DNA from: Nocardioides sp. LHD-245
Lineage (GTDB): Bacteria; Actinomycetota; Actinomycetes; Propionibacteriales; Nocardioidaceae
DNA length: 64,000 bases
Direction: 5' to 3'
Assembly: GCF_030929495.1 (NCBI RefSeq)
Contig: NZ_JAVFWN010000023.1
Span: 1-64,000, forward strand
Each line of letters opens with the position of its first letter. The stretch's first letter is position 1. The notes under the pieces were generated by a model. It did no database searches, had not been told where the DNA came from, and saw only the letters and a program-made list of their open reading frames with translations. Of the stretch, positions 58,955 to 64,000 are shown piece by piece. Position numbers and translations under genes: made by a program.

Positions 58955-60553
58955 ATGACGCGTCCCCAATCGGGCCGTCAGTTCCGTCACCCGTGGGGGG
59001 TTTCTCGGGCGGTCACTCGACGGTCATCGCCTTGTCCAGAAGTCTCGTCCGAGCGCGCGCCCGTGTGGTGGGCCCTGCTGCTCGCCGGACTGATGCTGCA
59101 CCCGTACGCGGTCCTTCTCATGGAGGACCCCTCGATCGACCCGATGACGACGGCCGGTCACATCTGCATGGTCCTCGCGGATCTCGTCCTCCTCGGCAGC
59201 GCGCTGGTGCTGTCCTTCGACGCCCGGCTGCGCCACAGCCTGATCCGGGCCCGGCTGGCCACCGCCGCCATCCTCGTCGCCGTCCAGGACCTTCCCCTGC
59301 TGATCATCTCCGTGGCCGATCCCACCCATGGGGGTCACAGCTATCGCCTGACCAGCGGCCACCTCGCGACGGTGGCCGTCGTGCTCCTGGTGTTCACCGT
59401 CCGCACCCGCGACCAGCACCCGCCGCGGTTCAGCCCGCTGCTGGGCGGGCTCCTCCTCGGCTGCCTCGTCCTCGGCGTCCGGCTGAGCCTGCTGGTCCTC
59501 GACCCGTCCCCCTTCCTGTCGGTGCGACGGGGTCCGGACCTGGCGGTGCTGGCGGCGATCACCGTCGGGATCGTCCTGGTCACCGTCGCCCTGATGCGCT
59601 CGTCCCTGCCCCGATGGGCGGCCGTGCGGGTCAGCTGCGGGGTGTTCGCCCTCTTCGCCGCGCGGGTCTGGGCGACCCTCCTCGAGGCGTCGGAGCCGCC
59701 ACCGCTGGCCATGGTCGGCGTCGTCCTGTGCAGTGCCCTCCTCGCCACGACGGTGATCGGGCTCCTGCTCACGACCCTCCAGGACACGGCCGTTCGCGAG
59801 GCCAAGCTGCTGCTCCGCGCGGCAGCGGCCGAGGCGACGGTGCAGCACGACCGTGAGGTGGTCCACGAGATGCGCGCCGCCACGGCCGGCATCGTCGCCG
59901 GGGTCCATCTCCTGACCGGCGACACCGTCCCTCCGGGGCCCCGCCGGACGGCGCTGAGTCACATGGTGGACGCCGAAGTGGCCCGCCTGGGCCGCAGCTT
60001 CGCCGAGAGCCCCGAGGAGCTCGACGTGCTCTGCGTCGACGACCTGGTCGGGCCCCTCGTCGTCGCGCAGGACGCCCTCGGACACCCGGTGGCCTGGCAG
60101 CCCGGTGGGCACCGGGTGGTGGGCCGCCACGATGCCCTCACCGAGGTCCTCAACGTTCTGCTGAACAACGCTCATCGCCACGCCCGCGGGCACGCGACCG
60201 CGGTGGTCTCGCGGTCGGTCGGCGAGGTCGTCGAGCTCCGGGTCTCCGACCGGGGTCCTGGGATCGAGCCGGGGCTCGAGGACCGGCTCTTCCAATGGGG
60301 CGCTCGCGGCAGCGCGTCCACCGGACAGGGCATCGGCCTGCAACGCGCCCATCGGCTGATGCTCGAGCTGGGCGGCTCCCTGCGGCTCGAGCGCACGGAG
60401 GCGGCCACCGCGGGCACGACCTTCGTGGTGACGCTGCACAGCGCCGACGCCGGCGCCGTGCGGACGACACCTCCTCCGGCATCGGCCTCGCCACCCCCGC
60501 CCGCCGGTCCTCCGGTCGTCTCCCCGGCCGTCACCGCGGGCGCACGCGGATGA
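58955..60553 (+). CDS. Membrane sensor histidine kinase (HK2)
   Basis: A 532-aa kinase, paralogue of HK1 at 35464. About 8 hydrophobic segments in residues 37-285, a coiled coil, the acceptor helix REVVHEMRAATAG with His 304, then the HATPase: N-box NVLLNNAHRHARG, G1 VSDRGPGIEPG, G2 STGQGIGLQRAHRL. The C-terminal about 40 residues are a Pro/Ala-rich tail (PPPASASPPPPAGPP). ATG at 58955; starts further up (58898) lack family support. Its stop overlaps the RR2 start by 4 bp, a clear cognate pair. The signal is unknown; since the sensor is wholly membranous, envelope state is a fair guess. Confidence 0.88.
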   Translation: MTRPQSGRQFRHPWGVSRAVTRRSSPCPEVSSERAPVWWALLLAGLMLHPYAVLLMEDPSIDPMTTAGHICMVLADLVLLGSALVLSFDARLRHSLIRARLATAAILVAVQDLPLLIISVADPTHGGHSYRLTSGHLATVAVVLLVFTVRTRDQHPPRFSPLLGGLLLGCLVLGVRLSLLVLDPSPFLSVRRGPDLAVLAAITVGIVLVTVALMRSSLPRWAAVRVSCGVFALFAARVWATLLEASEPPPLAMVGVVLCSALLATTVIGLLLTTLQDTAVREAKLLLRAAAAEATVQHDREVVHEMRAATAGIVAGVHLLTGDTVPPGPRRTALSHMVDAEVARLGRSFAESPEELDVLCVDDLVGPLVVAQDALGHPVAWQPGGHRVVGRHDALTEVLNVLLNNAHRHARGHATAVVSRSVGEVVELRVSDRGPGIEPGLEDRLFQWGARGSASTGQGIGLQRAHRLMLELGGSLRLERTEAATAGTTFVVTLHSADAGAVRTTPPPASASPPPPAGPPVVSPAVTAGARG

Positions 60554-61236
60554 CGACGGGACCTCCGCGGCCGATGCGGATCACCATCATCGACGACCAC
60601 GCGCTCTTCGCCGAGTCGGTCGCGCTCACCCTGGAGACGGAGGGCTACCTGGTCCGCAGGATCGACCTGACCGACGAGCACACCACGCTCGCGACCGTGC
60701 TCGCCACGGCCCTGCGCAGCGCACCCCGGGTGGCCCTGCTCGACCTCGACCTCGGACACGTCGGCGACGGCATGCGGCTGATCACCCCGCTCACCGCCGC
60801 CGGCGTCGCGGTGGTGGTCGTGACCGGGAGCAGCGAGGACGCCCGGCGGGGTGAGTGCCTGCGGCGCGGCGCGAAGGCGGTGCTCGTGAAGACCTGTCCC
60901 CTGCAGGAGGTGGTCACCACCGTCCGCCGGGCGCGGGACGGACTTCCGCTGATGAACGCGCAGGAGCGCGGCTCGCTCATCGAGCTCGCCCTCCAGGACC
61001 GCGACGAGGTCCGCGACATCCGGGCCCGGCTGGACCGCCTCACCCGCCGCGAGATGGAGGTGCTCGGCGCGCTGATGCGCGGCGCCCCGGTCCGCGAGAT
61101 CGCCCGCTCCAGCGTGGTGTCCGAGGCGACGGTGCGGACCCAGGTGAAGTCGATCCTGGCCAAGCTGGAGATGAGCTCCCAGCTCGCCGCGGTCGGCGCG
61201 GCGTACAAGGTCGGCTGGCACCCGCCCCAGAGCTGA
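60550..61236 (+). CDS. LuxR-type response regulator (RR2)
   Basis: A 228-aa response regulator of the NarL/LuxR class. Receiver residues are intact: acidic pair DD 15-16 (ITIIDDHAL), phospho-acceptor Asp 65 (VALLDLDLG), Thr in VVVTGSS, and Lys in AVLVKTCPL. The LuxR HTH occupies about 160-215 (LTRREMEVLGALMRGAPVREIARSSVVSEATVRTQVKSI). ATG at 60550 overlaps the HK2 stop (ATGA). It is the best candidate to bind the CCCCCA/TTGGGG motifs of the locus, since site E lies just downstream of it and site D precedes its own operon; not shown by the sequence. Confidence 0.9.
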   Translation: MTTGPPRPMRITIIDDHALFAESVALTLETEGYLVRRIDLTDEHTTLATVLATALRSAPRVALLDLDLGHVGDGMRLITPLTAAGVAVVVVTGSSEDARRGECLRRGAKAVLVKTCPLQEVVTTVRRARDGLPLMNAQERGSLIELALQDRDEVRDIRARLDRLTRREMEVLGALMRGAPVREIARSSVVSEATVRTQVKSILAKLEMSSQLAAVGAAYKVGWHPPQS

Positions 61237-61288
61237 GCCCTGCTCCGGGTCGTGCGACCCAGGAGGTGGCGGCGCGGCGACGGACATA

Positions 61289-61300
61289 CCGCATTGGGGG
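61289..61300 (+). promoter_or_regulatory. Polysaccharide motif, site E
   Basis: CCGCATTGGGGG, 69 bp before the Alg14-like gene. TCTCCCTAGGG follows 21 bases after the TTGG (61319-61329), matching the TCTCCTAGGG downstream of site A. Confidence 0.45.
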
Positions 61301-61369
61301 CATGTCAGGCCTCCGTCGTCTCCCTAGGGTCGGGATCGCCCATCAGCCACCAAGCTCCGGGAGTGCGTC

Positions 61370-61819
61370 ATGCGGGTGCTGCTCGTGTCCTCGTCAGGGG
61401 GCCACCTCGCGCAGCTGATGTGCCTGCGGCCGTGGTGGGAGAAGCACGATCGGCACTGGGTCACCTTCGACACGGACGACGCCATCGCCAAGCTGGAGGG
61501 CGAGGACGTCACCTGGGCGCATCACCCGACGACGCGCAACCTGGTCAACCTGGCGCGCAACTCGGCGCAGGCGCGCAAGGTGCTCGCCCGCTACGCCCCC
61601 GACCTCGTCGTCTCCACCGGCGCCGCCGTCGCCGTGCCGTACTTCTGGCTACGGCACCGACAGCACACGTCGTCGATCTATCTCGAGGTGTACGACCGCG
61701 TGGAGACGCGGACGCTCACCGGCCGGCTGTGCCGGCCCGCCACCGACCTGTTCCTGGTCCAGTGGCCCGAGCAGCAGCGCCTCTACCGCTCCTCGGTCCT
61801 GGTCGGGGAGCTGTGGTGA
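61370..61819 (+). CDS. Alg14/PssD-like glycosyltransferase membrane-anchor subunit
   Basis: A 149-aa protein like Alg14, PssD and CpsF-type subunits, which anchor a split GT28 enzyme to the membrane and bind the lipid acceptor. Seen: MRVLLVSSSGGHLAQLMCL (N-terminal, the SSGGH motif), VTFDTDDAIAKLEGEDV, PDLVVSTGAAVAVPYFWL and SIYLEVYDRVETRTLTGRL. ATG at 61370 with no clear SD. It overlaps the partner gene by 4 bp. Together with 61816-62319 it would add the second sugar to the lipid carrier. Confidence 0.88.
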   Translation: MRVLLVSSSGGHLAQLMCLRPWWEKHDRHWVTFDTDDAIAKLEGEDVTWAHHPTTRNLVNLARNSAQARKVLARYAPDLVVSTGAAVAVPYFWLRHRQHTSSIYLEVYDRVETRTLTGRLCRPATDLFLVQWPEQQRLYRSSVLVGELW

Positions 61820-62319
61820 CCCGGCGACGTCCCCCTCTGGTCGCGGTCTTCCTCGGCACCGATCACCACCGGTTCGACCGGCTCCTCACCTGGGCCGGCC
61901 GGCTCCAGGAGCAGGACACCTTCCTGTTCCAGGTGCAGCACGGCGCCACGCCGCTCCCGTCGGGGCTCACCGGCACCCCGCTGCTGGACCCGGCGGCCCT
62001 GGCCGAGCTGCTCGACCGGGCGGACGCGGTCGTCACCCACGGCGGCCCCGGCTCGATCATGGACGCGCGCGAGCACGGCCACCTGCCCGTCGTCGTCGCC
62101 CGCGACCCGCGACTCGGGGAGCACGTCGACGACCACCAGCAGCGCTTCGCACGCTTCCTCGCCCGGACCGGCCTGATCGTCACGGCGTACGACGAGCCCG
62201 AGCTCGCCGCCCGGCTCTCCCTCGCCGTCCTCACCGGGCGCGGCATCCGCACCACCCACCGCGCCTCATCCACCCTCGCCCGGTTCGAGGCCCTGGCCGA
62301 CGAGCTCGTCCACCGATGA
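61816..62319 (+). CDS. Alg13/PssE-like glycosyltransferase catalytic subunit
   Basis: A 167-aa GT28 C-terminal domain protein: VAVFLGTDHHRFDRLLTWAG at the N-terminus, and the donor site ADAVVTHGGPGSIMDAREHGHLPVVVARD (about 73-101), with HGGPGS as in MurG/Alg13. It ends with ARLSLAVLTGRG and a short tail. The GTG at 61816 overlaps the Alg14-like stop (GTGA). It pairs with that protein to form one split enzyme. Donor sugar not readable; UDP-sugars are usual. Confidence 0.9.
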   Translation: MTRRRPPLVAVFLGTDHHRFDRLLTWAGRLQEQDTFLFQVQHGATPLPSGLTGTPLLDPAALAELLDRADAVVTHGGPGSIMDAREHGHLPVVVARDPRLGEHVDDHQQRFARFLARTGLIVTAYDEPELAARLSLAVLTGRGIRTTHRASSTLARFEALADELVHR

Positions 62320-63761
62320 CACTCCTCGCGGCCCGCGCGACGGCGGTGACGACGACCGGGCGCAGGGAGACGCGCGACTCGGTGACGGTGCACCGCACCG
62401 GCCTGGTCCTGGCCTGTGCCGACGCGGTCGCCGCGGCCGTCGTCGTCCTCGTGGCGATCCTGGTCCCCGATGCGATCTCACGCACGGGGCCGGCCTTCCT
62501 GTTCGTGCCGCTGTGGGTGGCCGCCGTGTCCGCGACCGGTGACTACCGGCTGGCCGGACACCTGGCGGCTCGCGGCCGCCGGCTCGCGGTCGCGGCCCTC
62601 GTGCTGCCCACCGCCACCCTGCTCACGGCCGAGGCGATCGGCTACCCGGTGTCCGCCGGCGTCGCCACGTCGGTGTGCGTGGCGAGCGCCGGCCTGGGCG
62701 GTCTCACGCGCGGCGCGGTCGCCGTGGCAGCCCGGCGTGGCGTCCACCTCAGCGGCGTGACCCATCGCGTCGTGCTGGCCGGAACCGCCGACACCCTGCC
62801 CGCGCTGGTCGAGCGCCTCCGGCAGTCGGGGACACGCCGCTTCGCGGTCGTCGGCGCCTGCGTCGCCGGCGCGGCCGGAGAGGCCGGCGACGACCAGCCG
62901 ATGCTGGACGGTGTCCCGGTCGTGTCCGGGATCGCCGCCTGCGTCCCGACCGCCCGGGTGAGCGGAGCCGACGCCGTGATCCTCGCCCCGGACCCGGCGA
63001 TCCCCGCCGCCGACCTGCAGCGCCTGTGCTGGTGCCTGGAGGATGCCGGCGTCGCGATCTTCGTCTGGACGGGCCTGCTCAGCTCCCCCGCGGGCCGCAT
63101 CCGTCTGGACGTCGGCGAGCGGCTCCCGCTGCTGCATCTCGGGGCTCCCCGTCGCCTCGGCCCCTCCCATCTGGTCAAGCACGTCCTCGACCGGGCCGCG
63201 GCGACGGTGGCGCTCCTGCTCCTGGCACCGGTGCTGCTCGCACTCGCCACGGCCGTGCGCCTCGACTCCCCGGGCCCGGCGTTCTTCCGGCAGACCCGGA
63301 TCGGCCGGGGCGACGCCCCCTTCACGATGTGGAAGCTCCGCACGATGTCCTGCGGCGCGAGCGACGCCGTAGCCGGCCTGCTCGACCTCAACGAGGCCGG
63401 CGGCCCCCTGTTCAAGATCCATCAGGACCCGCGGATCACCCGCGTGGGGCGTTGGTTGCGGCGAACCTCGCTCGACGAGCTGCCCCAGCTGATCAATGTC
63501 GCGCTCGGCCACATGTCGCTGGTGGGCCCGCGCCCGGCGCTGCCGTCCGAGGTGGCGGCCTATCTCCCCGACGTCCGCCATCGGCTCGTCGTCCGGCCCG
63601 GCATGACCGGCCTGTGGCAGGTCTCCGGACGCTCCGACCTGTCCTGGGAGGACGCCGTGCGTCTCGACCAGCAGTACGTCGACAACTGGTCGCTCCTCCT
63701 CGACGCGCGGATCCTGCTGCGCACCGCCGGCGCCGTCTTCAGCGGTCGCGGCGCGTACTAG
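62316..63761 (+). CDS. WbaP/WcaJ-type undecaprenyl-phosphate sugar-1-phosphate transferase
   Basis: A 481-aa polyisoprenyl-phosphate hexose-1-phosphate transferase that starts the repeat unit on undecaprenyl phosphate. Four N-terminal membrane segments (about 25-135), a CoA-binding-like region (about 150-265), a re-entrant helix near 290 (VKHVLDRAAATVALLLLAPVLLALATAV), then the catalytic domain: FFRQTRIGRGDAPFTMWKLRTM, RTSLDELPQLINVALGHMSLVGPRP (Asp-Glu pair), and GMTGLWQVSGRSDLSWEDAVRLD. ATG at 62316 overlaps the Alg13-like stop (ATGA). Length and order are typical. It links the locus to Wzx/Wzy-dependent export. Confidence 0.93.
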   Translation: MTLLAARATAVTTTGRRETRDSVTVHRTGLVLACADAVAAAVVVLVAILVPDAISRTGPAFLFVPLWVAAVSATGDYRLAGHLAARGRRLAVAALVLPTATLLTAEAIGYPVSAGVATSVCVASAGLGGLTRGAVAVAARRGVHLSGVTHRVVLAGTADTLPALVERLRQSGTRRFAVVGACVAGAAGEAGDDQPMLDGVPVVSGIAACVPTARVSGADAVILAPDPAIPAADLQRLCWCLEDAGVAIFVWTGLLSSPAGRIRLDVGERLPLLHLGAPRRLGPSHLVKHVLDRAAATVALLLLAPVLLALATAVRLDSPGPAFFRQTRIGRGDAPFTMWKLRTMSCGASDAVAGLLDLNEAGGPLFKIHQDPRITRVGRWLRRTSLDELPQLINVALGHMSLVGPRPALPSEVAAYLPDVRHRLVVRPGMTGLWQVSGRSDLSWEDAVRLDQQYVDNWSLLLDARILLRTAGAVFSGRGAY

Positions 63762-63762
63762 G

Positions 63763-63828
63763 CCCGTTGACCCGTCACTTCTGACCCGTTGACCCGTCAC
63801 ATCTGACCCGTTGGTCCGTCACATCTGA
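63763..63828 (+). repeat. Three tandem 22-bp repeats
   Basis: Three contiguous units of CCCGTTGACCCGTCAC plus ATCTGA, starting 2 bases after the transferase stop. Units 1-2 and 2-3 differ at one and two positions. The half-site TGACCCGT recurs, and its inverse ACGGGTCA lies at 63847-63854, before the next gene. Possible operator array or terminator-associated repeat. Confidence 0.8.
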
Positions 63829-63888
63829 GCCTGGGAAATCACCAATACGGGTCATTCGCGAGCGCCGCGGAACGGGTCGGATGTGGGG

Positions 63889-64000
63889 ATGATCGTGCGC
63901 GGAAAGATCGGACTCCTGCTGGCCGCCGGCATCCTCGTGACCGCCGCTCCCGCCGGAGTGCCGGCGCCGCCAGCCGGAGCGGCCGACACGGGCAACCCGG
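63889..64000 (+). CDS. Secreted protein, N-terminal fragment
   Basis: A gene cut by the window end. The ATG at 63889 starts a peptide with a clear signal sequence (IGLLLAAGILVTAAPAGVPA) and a likely signal peptidase site after about residue 30 (GAA-DTG). GTGGGG precedes the start. Position after the polysaccharide genes and behind the repeat array suggests a further surface protein. No family can be named from 37 residues. Confidence 0.6.
   Translation, partial: MIVRGKIGLLLAAGILVTAAPAGVPAPPAGAADTGNP

Noticed and set aside
53351..58990. Open frame of 1879 codons on the minus strand opposite the giant surface protein
   Set aside because: High-GC codon bias opens the antisense frame; the translated sequence is low-complexity R/G/V with no family motifs, while the plus strand has clear PKD and Ig-like repeats.
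63763..63828. CRISPR array
   Set aside because: The 22-bp units are contiguous with no spacers, and no cas gene is present.

Overview
The window is high-GC DNA with many GTG starts, dense 4-bp ATGA/GTGA gene overlaps, an F420-type Ddn-like protein, a polyprenol-phosphomannose-dependent mannosyltransferase and DtxR/IdeR-like iron boxes. This fits the chromosome of a high-GC actinobacterium; the gene mix resembles Nocardioidaceae, but that is inference. I saw no rRNA, tRNA, CRISPR, phage or recognisable transposase.

Layout. (1) 1-6995: an lrgA-lrgB-pirin operon, a GT4 glycosyltransferase, a DUF559-type nuclease-fold gene lying between two inverted 71-bp repeats (3457-4756), an MptB-like mannosyltransferase whose C-terminus runs into one repeat, and an RDD membrane protein. 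(2) 7104-13839: a Ddn-like protein, then a probable iron-regulated operon behind two iron-box-like sites: a one-module adenylation/carrier/membrane-acyltransferase fusion and a complete Fe(III)-type ABC transporter. (3) 13877-18354: kynurenine operon kynU-kmo-kynA with a divergent LysR regulator. (4) 18399-35280: a minus-strand catabolic island. A peptide-type ABC transporter, HyuA, two tandem HyuB paralogues, an amidohydrolase, an NTF2-like protein, a quinone oxidoreductase, a TIGR04076 protein, a luciferase-like monooxygenase and an alpha/beta hydrolase follow one another almost entirely by short overlaps. An XRE-cupin regulator and a 60-aa ORF sit upstream. The two promoter regions share a TGTTC-N6-ACTAAAC motif.

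(5) 35464-63761: a large surface-polysaccharide locus. It holds two paralogous histidine kinase/LuxR response-regulator pairs, a Wzy-Wzz-like fusion, a CDP-alcohol phosphatidyltransferase, a GT2, a secreted GH26-like hydrolase, a kinase-like protein, a ParB-methyltransferase fusion, a sulfotransferase, a Wzx-like flippase, a Wzz protein with a degenerate kinase domain, an 1836-aa PKD/propeller protein, an Alg14/Alg13-type split glycosyltransferase and a WbaP-type initiating transferase. A type II toxin-antitoxin pair lies inside. A CCCC(C)A-A/T-TTGG(G/T)G-type motif recurs upstream of five transcription units here, suggesting a common regulator. The end of the window has a 3 x 22-bp tandem repeat before a truncated secreted-protein gene.

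Best candidates for undescribed biology: the 71-bp repeat family with its DUF559 gene, the iron-boxed adenylation/acyltransferase fusion, the overlapping Hyu catabolic operon with its small leader gene, and the polysaccharide regulon with the Wzy-Wzz fusion.
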